A stretch of 7,923 nt of DNA. Origin: Flavobacterium psychrophilum (GTDB taxonomy: Bacteria > Bacteroidota > Bacteroidia > Flavobacteriales > Flavobacteriaceae). The notes under the pieces were generated by a model. The model was not told the DNA's origin. It was given only the letters and a program-made list of their open reading frames with translations, and made no database searches. The stretch lies in assembly GCA_945872875.1 (NCBI GenBank), contig CAMCBB010000082.1, forward strand, positions 1 through 7,923, read 5' to 3'. The translations under genes were made by a program, and so were the position numbers. Positions 1 to 6,204 of this stretch are shown in pieces. Each line of letters begins with the position of its first letter. Within the stretch, counting starts at the first letter, position 1.

Positions 1-428
1 TTTACACACCATAGATGCGTCTTCCTGCACGCGGCATGGCTGGATCAGGCTTGCGCCCATTGTCCAATATTCCTCACTGCTGCCTCCCGTAGGAGTCTGG
101 TCCGTGTCTCAGTACCAGTGTGGGGGATCTCCCTCTCAGGACCCCTACCCATCATCGTCTTGGTAAGCCGTTACCTTACCAACTAACTAATGGGACGCAT
201 GCTCATCTTTTACCGTTGGAACTTTAATATAAACAACATGCGAAGTTTATATACTATGGGGCATTAATCCAAATTTCTCTGGGCTATTCCCCTGTAAAAG
301 GTAGATTGCATACGCGTTACGCACCCGTGCGCCGGTCTCTCCAGTCCGAAAACTGAATACCCCTCGACTTGCATGTGTTAGGCCTGCCGCTAGCGTTCAT
401 CCTGAGCCAGGATCAAACTCTTCATCGT
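1..428 (-). rRNA. rrs: 16S ribosomal RNA, 5' part (runs off left edge)
   Basis: The reverse strand reads GAAGAGTTTGATCCTGGCTC near its start (the universal 27F site, at about 404-423) and ACTCCTACGGGAGGCAGC at 79-96 (the 338 site). The window therefore holds roughly E. coli positions 1-433, the 5' domain only. The stretch GATGAACGCTAGCGGCAGGC, followed by CTAACACATGCAAGTCGAGG, is typical of Bacteroidota and Flavobacteriaceae. The mature 5' end is placed at about 428 by aligning with the E. coli start, and is uncertain by a few bases. The rest of the gene and any 23S/5S genes would lie to the left of the window. Confidence 0.98.
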
Positions 429-584
429 ATATTTTAATATTGTACGATAATACTCTAGCTTGCTCAAATCTTCCGATTTGCTTACTCTCTTTATTTTTGT
501 TCTGACCTAAGTCAGAACGGCTGTCAATTCAATATGTCTAAGAACTTTCTTTACTTGTTTTTCTAACCAATCTCTCAATTAGCG
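429..584 (-). other. rRNA operon leader with boxA-like element and hairpins
   Basis: This is the untranslated stretch between the proximal rRNA promoter and mature 16S. On the minus strand it contains GTTCTTAGACA (535-545), which resembles the boxA antitermination signal (compare E. coli GCTCTTTAACA). It also has a perfect 8-bp hairpin at 499-518 (GTTCTGAC, 4-nt loop, GTCAGAAC) and a 6-bp hairpin at 465-480 closed by a GGAA tetraloop of the GNRA type. A short inverted repeat, ATCGTA at 424-429 with TACGAT at 443-448, brackets the 16S 5' end and could be part of the processing stem. The roles in antitermination and RNase processing are inferred from other rRNA leaders. Confidence 0.65.
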
Positions 585-588
585 GGTG

Positions 589-618
589 CAAAAGTACACC
601 TTTTTTATTATCTGGCAA
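589..618 (-). promoter_or_regulatory. rRNA promoter P2 (proximal)
   Basis: On the minus strand TTG (616-618) is followed after exactly 19 nt by TACTTTTG (589-596). This matches the Bacteroidota primary-sigma consensus TTG-N19-21-TAnnTTTG. Transcription should start a few bases downstream, near 582-584, giving a leader of about 155 nt before 16S. The A/T-rich tract just upstream (619-655) is suited to an UP-like element. Confidence 0.85.
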
Positions 619-681
619 GTATTTCGAAAAAAAAATATTTTTTTCTTTTTCCTTGTCCGTTTTCCCGTTTTTCAGGGAGGG

Positions 682-711
682 CAAAGGTAAACTATTATTT
701 AAATACTGCAA
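682..711 (-). promoter_or_regulatory. rRNA promoter P1 (distal)
   Basis: This is a second perfect match on the minus strand: TTG (709-711), a 19-nt spacer, then TACCTTTG (682-689). It lies 93 nt upstream of the proximal promoter with the same orientation and spacing, so the 16S gene appears to have tandem promoters, as rRNA operons often do. The initiation region includes a small CCC/GGG dyad (664-677) of unknown meaning. Confidence 0.8.
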
Positions 712-850
712 ATATTTTATCGCAGAAAATGTAAAATTTAACGCCTTTTTTTAGCGTTTTGACTTTTACGATTTTTAAAACATTGGTTTTGTGTAGGTTG
801 TTGATTTGAAAATTTCTTTATAAAGGAAAACTATTTGCTAAATGTTAAAT
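712..850. other. AT-rich spacer upstream of rRNA promoters, with imperfect dyad
   Basis: No coding sequence is supported here. The only structure is an imperfect dyad at 731-769: outer arms GTAAAA (731-736) and TTTTAC (764-769), inner arms AACGC (740-744) and GCGTT (754-758), around a T-rich loop. It begins 20 nt upstream of the distal rRNA -33 element. It could be a regulator site, a weak terminator or chance in AT-rich DNA; the sequence does not decide. Confidence 0.35.
806..837 (+). promoter_or_regulatory. Possible promoter for the structured RNA
   Basis: TTG (806-808) is followed by 21 nt and then ACTATTTG (830-837), which keeps the TTTG half of the -7 element but has AC where TA is expected. 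A start 6-8 nt downstream would fall at about 843-845, just before the conserved-looking RNA segment. The position fits well and the sequence match is imperfect. Confidence 0.35.
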
Positions 851-961
851 CCAATAGCCCTGATTGAAGTGAAAATCCTGGCTTGGCGATGCAACATAAA
901 ACCACTTTAAATCGCTTGACCACCTCGCCAAGACAGATTGTAACGAAAAGCAGGAAACCTG
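851..961 (+). ncRNA. Structured RNA candidate, Flavo-1-like
   Basis: The segment has the look of a small structured RNA that I recall as scattered through Flavobacterium genomes, probably Rfam's Flavo-1; the name is from memory and was not checked. Visible signatures are AGCCCTGATTGAAGTG on the 5' side and AGATTGTAACG followed by AAAGCAGG on the 3' side. A perfect 8-bp stem, CTTGGCGA (882-889) with TCGCCAAG (925-932), is enclosed by shorter pairings AATC/GATT (874-877 with 936-939) and CCTG/CAGG (859-862 with 951-954), with unpaired A/G-rich bases between. The tip (890-924) is a 35-nt loop. The 3' end could instead form a hairpin at 948-964 (CAGG-AAA-CCTG plus flanking A/T pairs). The function of Flavo-1 RNAs is unknown. 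Confidence 0.55.
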
Positions 962-992
962 TTTACAAAAAAGCACTGAACTTTCGCTGCAA

Positions 993-1676
993 CTATTTTT
1001 TCTTATTGATTTTGGTTGCTAGTTTCTCCCAATGCTCATTCAAAGCGTCAATCTCAATGGGGTTTGCAGATTTTTGCTCCTGTAATCTACCGGTAGAAAA
1101 GGCTCTATACAATATCGTTTCGATTAGGTAATCTTCATTATTATTAAGCGGGTCATAAATTTCTTTTAAATTAATTTTAAAGAAATAGGCTGCGTTGTTT
1201 GACCAAAAGGCCTTCCATCCACTTTTGTAATCTTTAATGAGGTTGTAGGTTGAAACTCCGGTTTGACGGTAAATTAATTTAACCAGTATTTGGCCTTGCT
1301 TATGGGATAATTTTTTTAATTTATCTTTGAATTCGTTGTTAAGAAAATCTTCTGCTAACTTAAAATACCTTCTTTTTTCTTTATTGGATTGAAGATTTCC
1401 CATATTTTTATTCAGCAAAGCCAATCTTTCTGCAGCAGTTTTGGCATAAGGATATACTTTAAGAACACGATTTTGAAGCGTTAAAAATTCTTTTTTTTCT
1501 TCAGGACTCATTCTCACTTTGGAAAAAGAAACATCATTCAATAAAATGGTGTCCATTTTCACAGAATCTAATTCTATAATAACGGGCTCTTTCTCAATAA
1601 TAATTTCATTATTTACTTGCGCAAAAGCAGTTACTGAAGAAATAAAAAACAGAATTAAAAATTTTGATTTTAACAT
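993..1676 (-). CDS. Secreted DUF4294 domain protein
   Basis: The function is unknown. I recognise it as the flavobacterial DUF4294 type from its core: an aromatic/basic segment LQNRVLKVYPYAKTAAERL, then GQILVKLIYRQTG, STYNLIKDYKSGWKAFWSN and EDYLIETILYRAF. The chosen start at 1676 gives 227 residues beginning MLKSKFLILF, a clear Sec signal peptide (Lys-rich start, hydrophobic run, AFA before Q20), so the mature protein is probably periplasmic or outer-membrane associated. There is no lipoprotein cysteine at the cleavage site. A start 18 codons upstream is in frame but puts a second hydrophobic stretch ahead of the signal peptide and is less likely. The protein is lysine-rich and ends in NKKK. 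It is divergent from the M42 peptidase, with 82 nt between the two starts. No convincing terminator follows the stop; a weak AGC/GCT dyad with a T run lies at about 968-988. Confidence 0.85.
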   Translation of the reverse strand: MLKSKFLILFFISSVTAFAQVNNEIIIEKEPVIIELDSVKMDTILLNDVSFSKVRMSPEEKKEFLTLQNRVLKVYPYAKTAAERLALLNKNMGNLQSNKEKRRYFKLAEDFLNNEFKDKLKKLSHKQGQILVKLIYRQTGVSTYNLIKDYKSGWKAFWSNNAAYFFKINLKEIYDPLNNNEDYLIETILYRAFSTGRLQEQKSANPIEIDALNEHWEKLATKINKKK

Positions 1677-1758
1677 AGCTGAAAAATTTAGGGTAAAAAT
1701 ATATATTATACCTAACAAGTGTAATGCCAAATTTATATTTTAGCAGAAAAATATTTTT

Positions 1759-2847
1759 ATGTCAAAAAAATCAATACTTACCGATTCATCTATTCAATTT
1801 TTAGAAAAATACCTAAATAACCCATCGCCAACAGGATATGAGGCTGGAGGGCAGAAAATTTGGATGGATTATTTAAAACCTTATGTAGATACTTTCATTA
1901 CAGACACCTATGGAAGTGCCGTAGGAATCATAAACCCAGAAGCCGAATTCAAGGTGGTTATTGAAGGGCATTCGGATGAAATTTCATGGTATGTTAACTA
2001 CATAACCGATAACGGATTAATTTATGTTATTCGAAATGGTGGTTCGGATCATCAAATTGCACCTTCAAAAAGAGTGAATATCCATACTAAAAAAGGAATT
2101 GTGAAAGGTGTATTTGGATGGCCTGCAATTCATACTCGAAATAGAGGAAAAGAAGAAGCGGCTACCTTGCACAACATTTTCATTGATTGCGGTTGTTCTA
2201 GCAAAGAGGAAGTTGAAAAATTGGGGGTTCATGTGGGTTGCGTAATTACATATCCGGATGAATTTATGATTTTAAATAAAGATAAATTTGTTTGTAGAGC
2301 CATAGACAACCGTATGGGCGGGTTTATCATTGCAGAAGTTGCCCGTTTACTAAAAGAAAATAAAAAGAAACTTCCCTTTGGATTGTACATCGTAAATTCG
2401 GTACAAGAAGAAATTGGTCTTCGTGGAGCTGAAATGATTACCCAAACCATCAAACCAAATGTAGCTATTGTAACTGATGTTTGTCACGATACTACTACCC
2501 CAATGATTGAAAAGAAAATTGAAGGCGACTTACAAATAGGTAATGGACCTGTTATTGCGTATGCTCCTGCAACTCAAAACATTCTTAGAGAACTTATTGT
2601 TAGCACGGCCGAAGAAAAGAAAATTCCGTTTCAAAGACATGCCACTTCAAGAGTTACTGGTACCGACACGGATGCTTTTGCATACAGTAACGGCGGAGTT
2701 GCATCGGCATTAATTTCTTTAGCTTTAAGATACATGCACACTACCGTTGAAATGGTGCATCGTGAAGATGTTGAACATGTAATTGAGTTGATATACGAAT
2801 CGTTATTGAAGATTGAAAACAACCACGATTTTTCTTACTATAAATAG
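1759..2847 (+). CDS. M42 family metallo-aminopeptidase
   Basis: This is a 362-residue protein of the M42 family (FrvX/YsdC/glutamyl aminopeptidase/TET group), which removes N-terminal residues from peptides in the cytoplasm using two metal ions, usually as a dodecamer. All expected metal and catalytic residues are visible in order: H71 and D73 in GHSDEISW, bridging D183 in AIDNRMGG, catalytic E217 and ligand E218 in VQEEIGLRGA, D240 in VTDVCHD, and H327 in RYMHTTVEM. The TGTDTDAF segment (300-307) is also typical. There is no signal peptide. Family length is about 340-370 residues, so the gene is complete. Only a partial -7-like TATATTTT (1734-1741) without a TTG partner is seen upstream. The gene ends at the strong terminator shared with purC. 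Substrate preference cannot be read from the sequence. Confidence 0.93.
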   Translation: MSKKSILTDSSIQFLEKYLNNPSPTGYEAGGQKIWMDYLKPYVDTFITDTYGSAVGIINPEAEFKVVIEGHSDEISWYVNYITDNGLIYVIRNGGSDHQIAPSKRVNIHTKKGIVKGVFGWPAIHTRNRGKEEAATLHNIFIDCGCSSKEEVEKLGVHVGCVITYPDEFMILNKDKFVCRAIDNRMGGFIIAEVARLLKENKKKLPFGLYIVNSVQEEIGLRGAEMITQTIKPNVAIVTDVCHDTTTPMIEKKIEGDLQIGNGPVIAYAPATQNILRELIVSTAEEKKIPFQRHATSRVTGTDTDAFAYSNGGVASALISLALRYMHTTVEMVHREDVEHVIELIYESLLKIENNHDFSYYK

Positions 2848-2859
2848 CAATTTACAAAC

Positions 2860-2893
2860 AAAAAAAAGTCCCAAATAATTGGGACTTTTTTTT
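2860..2893. terminator. Bidirectional intrinsic terminator between M42 peptidase and purC
   Basis: This is a perfect hairpin: GTCCCAA (2868-2874), loop ATAA, TTGGGAC (2879-2885). It is flanked by an A tract before (2860-2867) and a T tract after (2886-2893), which also pair with each other. Either strand therefore gives a G/C-containing stem followed by a run of U. It terminates the plus-strand peptidase 13 nt after its stop codon, and also minus-strand purC. The purC stop codon (2892-2894) lies within the tract itself. Confidence 0.93.
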
Positions 2894-3842
2894 ATCTATT
2901 TTTCAAATATTCCATTACATTTTTTTCAATTCGCTCTTGAATGTTTGAAATATCAGCTTTTTCAAATTGCTCTCCTAAAATATTTTCAAACAACTCAATA
3001 TAACGCTGAGATACCGAATCAATATATTCATCGGTCATATTTGGAATGGTTTGACCTTCTTTTCCTTGGAAATTATTTTCAATCAACCATCTTCGAACAA
3101 ACTCTTTAGACAATTGTTTTTGCTCCTCACCTGCATCTTGTCTTTCTTGATACCCTTCTGCGTAAAAATAACGAGAAGAATCGGGTGTGTGAATTTCATC
3201 AATTAACACAATAACTCCGTCTTTGGTTTTTCCGAATTCATATTTGGTATCCACCAAAATCAATCCACGAGAAGCAGCAATTTCTGTTCCGCGTTGGTAC
3301 AAAGCACGCGTATATTTTTCTAATACTAAATAATCTTCTTCCGATACAATTCCACTTGACAAAATCGCTTCACGAGAAATATCTTCATCATGAACTCCCA
3401 TATCAGCCTTAGTAGTTGGTGTAATTATTGGTATTGGGAATTTATCATTTTCTTTCAAACCTTCTGGCATTTCAACACCACAAAGTACTCTTTTTCCTAA
3501 AGCATATTCTCTTGCAGCATGTCCTGAAAGATAACCACGAATTACCATTTCAACTTTAAAAGGTTCGCATAAATGTCCAACTGCAACATTAGGATCCGGA
3601 GTTGCAACCAACCAATTCGGAACAATATCTTGAGTCAATTGCATAAATTTAGTAGCAATTTGATTTAAAATCTGACCTTTAAATGGAATTCCTTTTGGCA
3701 TTACCACATCAAAAGCTGAAAGTCTATCGGTGGCAACCATCACAAGAAGATCATTATTGATGTTGTATACTTCACGAACTTTTCCTCGGTAAACCGATTT
3801 TTGATTTGGAAAATTAAAATTGGTTGTAGTTATTGTATTCAT
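2892..3842 (-). CDS. purC: Phosphoribosylaminoimidazole-succinocarboxamide synthase (SAICAR synthetase)
   Basis: This enzyme catalyses the ATP-dependent joining of CAIR and L-aspartate to SAICAR in de novo purine synthesis. The 316-residue product shows the family motifs: [11 protein letters not shown] (18-28, nucleotide-binding loop), [13 protein letters not shown] (37-49), [12 protein letters not shown] (98-109), LVDTKYEFG (196-204) and [12 protein letters not shown] (215-226). Its length matches the longer yeast ADE1-like form rather than the roughly 237-residue E. coli form. The start at 3842 is preferred over an in-frame ATG at 3923, because those 27 extra codons would contain the promoter (3862-3892) and do not resemble the family. 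Residues just after the chosen start lead directly into the conserved fold. The leader is only about 14 nt of A-rich sequence, without a Shine-Dalgarno. No purine riboswitch is present in it. The gene stands alone, divergent from the oxygenase gene, and ends inside the shared terminator. Confidence 0.97.
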   Translation of the reverse strand: MNTITTTNFNFPNQKSVYRGKVREVYNINNDLLVMVATDRLSAFDVVMPKGIPFKGQILNQIATKFMQLTQDIVPNWLVATPDPNVAVGHLCEPFKVEMVIRGYLSGHAAREYALGKRVLCGVEMPEGLKENDKFPIPIITPTTKADMGVHDEDISREAILSSGIVSEEDYLVLEKYTRALYQRGTEIAASRGLILVDTKYEFGKTKDGVIVLIDEIHTPDSSRYFYAEGYQERQDAGEEQKQLSKEFVRRWLIENNFQGKEGQTIPNMTDEYIDSVSQRYIELFENILGEQFEKADISNIQERIEKNVMEYLKNR

Positions 3843-3861
3843 TTGTTTTGTGTTGTTTTTG

Positions 3862-3892
3862 CAAAAGTAATTGGTTTCAAAATAATACACAA
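3862..3892 (-). promoter_or_regulatory. purC promoter
   Basis: On the minus strand TTG (3890-3892), a 20-nt spacer and TACTTTTG (3862-3869) give a full match to the Bacteroidota housekeeping promoter. Transcription would start near 3855, leaving a very short leader before the ATG at 3842. This site decides the purC start codon, since the longer reading frame would run through it. Confidence 0.85.
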
Positions 3893-3930
3893 CGATCAAA
3901 TCGTATTTTAAAACATAAACCATTTGAATA

Positions 3931-3961
3931 CTGAATAAATTTCTAAAATTCGCTATATTTG
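3931..3961 (+). promoter_or_regulatory. Promoter of the oxygenase-led gene cluster
   Basis: TATATTTG (3954-3961) is a perfect -7 element. Twenty nt upstream is CTG (3931-3933) in place of the usual TTG. Transcription from about 3967 would give a leader of about 34 nt. No other comparable promoter is seen in the short gaps before the next three genes, which supports one transcript. Confidence 0.65.
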
Positions 3962-4000
3962 TAACTAAGATATTGGTATCAATTTTAATTTATAACAAGT

Positions 4001-4954
4001 ATGCAACAAATTCCTAGCGTTGACTTACGTGATTTCCTGTCGGATGATCCGGCACGTAAACAAAAATTTGTAAATGAAATCGGAAGAGCTTACGAAGATA
4101 TTGGCTTCGTGGCATTAAAAGGACATTTTTTAAATGATCAATTGGTAGAAGATTTATATTCGGAAGTTAGGAACTTCTTTACTCTGCCTTTGGAAACTAA
4201 AGCAAAATACGAAATTCCAGGTATTGGCGGACAAAGAGGCTATATTTCTTTTGGAAAAGAACATGCGAAAGGAAGATCTGCAGGTGATTTGAAAGAGTTT
4301 TGGCACTTTGGCCAATATGTAAATACTGATTCAAAGTATGCAAACGAGTATCCCGAAAATGTTACCGTTTCTGAATTGCCTAATTTTAATTCAACCGGAA
4401 AAGAAGCCTACAAGCAATTGGAAAAAACCGGAATTTATGTATTAAGAGCTTTAGCAATTCATATTGGATTAGACGAATTTTATTTTGATAAATTCATTGA
4501 AGAAGGAAATAGTATTTTACGACCTATTCATTACCCTCCAATTACAGATGAACCAAAAGACGGCGCTGTGCGTGCAGCTGCACATGGCGATATTAATTTG
4601 ATTACGCTATTAATGGGCGCTCAAGGTAAAGGATTACAAGTGCAAAATCATGATGGAGAATGGCTTGATGCAATTGCTCAACCAGACGAATTAATGATTA
4701 ATGTAGGAGACATGTTGTCTCGCCACACCAACAATAAATTAAAGTCAACGATTCACCAGGTGGTTAATCCGCCAAGAGAATTATGGGGAACCTCAAGATA
4801 TTCTATCCCGTTTTTTATGCATCCGGTGAGTGATATGAATTTGAATTGCTTACCCGAATGTATTGATGAAAATAATCCAAAGCAATTTGAAGATATTACA
4901 GCAGGAGATTATTTAAATGAAAGGTTAGTAGAATTGGGATTGATAAAGAAATAA
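4001..4954 (+). CDS. Isopenicillin-N-synthase-family Fe(II)/2-oxoglutarate-dependent oxygenase
   Basis: This is a 317-residue soluble protein with the two-part plant/IPNS-type layout. The N-terminal part (about 4-110) carries IPSVDLRDF and the YEDIGFVALKGH segment typical of the DIOX_N domain. The C-terminal double-stranded beta-helix has the iron facial triad H195, D197 (in AAHGDINLITLL) and H252 (in STIHQVVNP). The 2-oxoglutarate-binding R266 and S268 (RYS) lie in SRYSIPFF. The presence of R-x-S argues for 2-oxoglutarate as co-substrate. Such enzymes hydroxylate, desaturate or cyclise small molecules; the substrate here is unknown. No peptide synthetase or antibiotic gene is nearby, so a beta-lactam role is not supported. 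It is the first gene of a plus-strand cluster; the SUI1-type gene begins 5 nt after its stop. Confidence 0.92.
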   Translation: MQQIPSVDLRDFLSDDPARKQKFVNEIGRAYEDIGFVALKGHFLNDQLVEDLYSEVRNFFTLPLETKAKYEIPGIGGQRGYISFGKEHAKGRSAGDLKEFWHFGQYVNTDSKYANEYPENVTVSELPNFNSTGKEAYKQLEKTGIYVLRALAIHIGLDEFYFDKFIEEGNSILRPIHYPPITDEPKDGAVRAAAHGDINLITLLMGAQGKGLQVQNHDGEWLDAIAQPDELMINVGDMLSRHTNNKLKSTIHQVVNPPRELWGTSRYSIPFFMHPVSDMNLNCLPECIDENNPKQFEDITAGDYLNERLVELGLIKK

Positions 4955-4959
4955 CAATA

Positions 4960-5292
4960 ATGGACTTACAAGATCAATTAAAAAAACTTTTTCCAGACCA
5001 TGAAGTCTCTTCCGAACCCGAAAAAACAGAGGAAGTAGCACATGATTTACTGATTCAAAAAGAACCGATGATTTGCAAATTCGAAAAACGAAATGGCAAA
5101 CCCACTACTATTATTGAAGGCTACGATGGAGATGAAGAAGATTTCAAAATTTTGGCAAAAGAAATAAAAACCAAACTAAGTGTTGGTGGAAGTTTTAAAG
5201 ACGGAGCCATTATTATTCAAGGAAATTACCGTGACAAAATAATGCAAATTCTTCAAGCTAAAGGATTTAAAACAAAACGAGTGGGCGGATAA
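4960..5292 (+). CDS. SUI1/eIF1-like translation factor (YciH type)
   Basis: This is a 110-residue protein. The N-terminal 36 residues are acidic and probably flexible. They are followed by a SUI1 fold: KFEKRNGKPTTIIEGYDG (40-57), then KTKLSVGGSFKDGAIIIQGN (70-89) and the ending FKTKRVGG. The basic strand, the GG turn and the I-I-x-G-N-Y-R-D-K segment are hallmarks of bacterial YciH proteins, which resemble eukaryotic eIF1 and bind the small ribosomal subunit near the P site; E. coli YciH affects initiation fidelity in vitro. The gene lies 5 nt downstream of the oxygenase gene and 24 nt upstream of the phosphorylase gene, so it is almost certainly cotranscribed. The exact cellular role in Bacteroidota is not established. 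Confidence 0.9.
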   Translation: MDLQDQLKKLFPDHEVSSEPEKTEEVAHDLLIQKEPMICKFEKRNGKPTTIIEGYDGDEEDFKILAKEIKTKLSVGGSFKDGAIIIQGNYRDKIMQILQAKGFKTKRVGG

Positions 5293-5316
5293 ATTGCCCC
5301 TTATAAATTAAACGAC

Positions 5317-6183
5317 ATGATTGCATCATCCGAATTAATATTAAATCCAGATGGAAGTGTATACCACCTCAATCTGAAACCGGAACATATTGCCACAGAT
5401 ATTCTTTTTGTTGGAGATCAAAATCGTGTGGAGAAAATTACCAAACACTTTTCGAGCATAGAATTTTCTTTGCAAAAAAGAGAATTTAAAACCCAAACCG
5501 GAATCTATAAAGGAAAACGAATCACCGTTATTTCTACTGGAATTGGGCCGGATAATATTGACATTGTAATGAACGAATTGGATGCTTTAGTAAACATTGA
5601 TTTGGAAACTAAAACCATCAAAGAAAAACTCACCTCTTTAAATATTATTAGAATTGGAACTTCGGGTTCATTACAAGCAACTATTCCTTGTGATAGTATT
5701 GTTTTAAGTCAATATGGATTGGGCTTAGACAACATGCTTCGCTCCTATTGCATTGACGAAATTTCGGAAACCGAAATCGAAGATGCTTTTATCAAACAAA
5801 CCAATTGGGATTTAAAAAAAGGGCGTCCTTATGTTATTAGAGGAAGTGAAATACTAGAAAAACGATTAGAAAGCGATTTAATTTACAAAGGCTTTACTGG
5901 GACTGCTGGAGGATTTTACGGACCGCAAGGGCGTGTTTTAAGAATACCAATTCAAGATCCAGAATTGAACAGTAAAATGGACAAATTTGAATTTGAAGGT
6001 ATCAAAATGACCAACCTTGAAATGGAAACTGGAGCCATTTATGGCTTGGGCAAATTACTTGGCCATCAATGTTTATCTTTAAATGCCATCATTGCTAACC
6101 GTGCAACCGGAACTTTTAGCGAAGATCCTTATAAAGCGGTAGATGCTTTAATTTTATATGCTTTAGATAAATTGGCAGAATAA
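5317..6183 (+). CDS. Nucleoside phosphorylase (uridine/purine phosphorylase superfamily)
   Basis: This is a 288-residue member of the PNP/UDP phosphorylase family, which splits nucleosides with phosphate into a free base and ribose-1-phosphate for salvage. The motifs are FVGDQNRVEK (31-40, phosphate loop, usually GDPxR), STGIGPDNID (73-82), RIGTSGSLQ (112-120), GGFYGPQGR (198-206) and NLEMETGAIYGL (233-244), with the E-M-E trio that contacts ribose. The GTSG and FY-PQGR pattern is closer to uridine phosphorylase than to trimeric PNP, but base specificity cannot be fixed from the sequence. D34-Q35 replaces the common D-P in the phosphate loop. No signal peptide is seen, so it is cytoplasmic. 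It lies 24 nt after the SUI1-type gene and 21 nt before the binding-protein gene. Confidence 0.9.
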   Translation: MIASSELILNPDGSVYHLNLKPEHIATDILFVGDQNRVEKITKHFSSIEFSLQKREFKTQTGIYKGKRITVISTGIGPDNIDIVMNELDALVNIDLETKTIKEKLTSLNIIRIGTSGSLQATIPCDSIVLSQYGLGLDNMLRSYCIDEISETEIEDAFIKQTNWDLKKGRPYVIRGSEILEKRLESDLIYKGFTGTAGGFYGPQGRVLRIPIQDPELNSKMDKFEFEGIKMTNLEMETGAIYGLGKLLGHQCLSLNAIIANRATGTFSEDPYKAVDALILYALDKLAE

Positions 6184-6204
6184 TTTATTTAATATTCCTA
6201 AATA

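Noticed and set aside
965..990. Possible terminator after the DUF4294 gene (short dyad AGC/GCT then T6 on the minus strand)
   Set aside because: The stem is only three to four pairs with a large loop, too weak to call.
883..1131. 82-codon plus-strand reading frame across the RNA element and the end of the DUF4294 gene
   Set aside because: It lies antisense to a recognisable protein gene and across a structured-RNA candidate, has no promoter or family resemblance, and its composition looks random.
1519..1743. Plus-strand open frame inside the DUF4294 gene
   Set aside because: It is a shadow of the minus-strand gene with its signal peptide, with no independent evidence of expression.
2229..3109. 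Open frames antisense to the M42 peptidase (2229-2453, 2631-2822) and purC (2879-3109)
   Set aside because: All overlap strongly supported genes. The one at 2879 starts within the terminator hairpin.
3843..3923. 27-residue N-terminal extension of PurC
   Set aside because: It would be encoded across the purC promoter (3862-3892) and bears no resemblance to the family; the ATG at 3842 fits the family start.
4001..4954. Beta-lactam biosynthesis suggested by the isopenicillin-N-synthase family
   Set aside because: The family name is broad, R-x-S indicates a 2-oxoglutarate-using enzyme, and no peptide synthetase or related biosynthetic gene is in the window.
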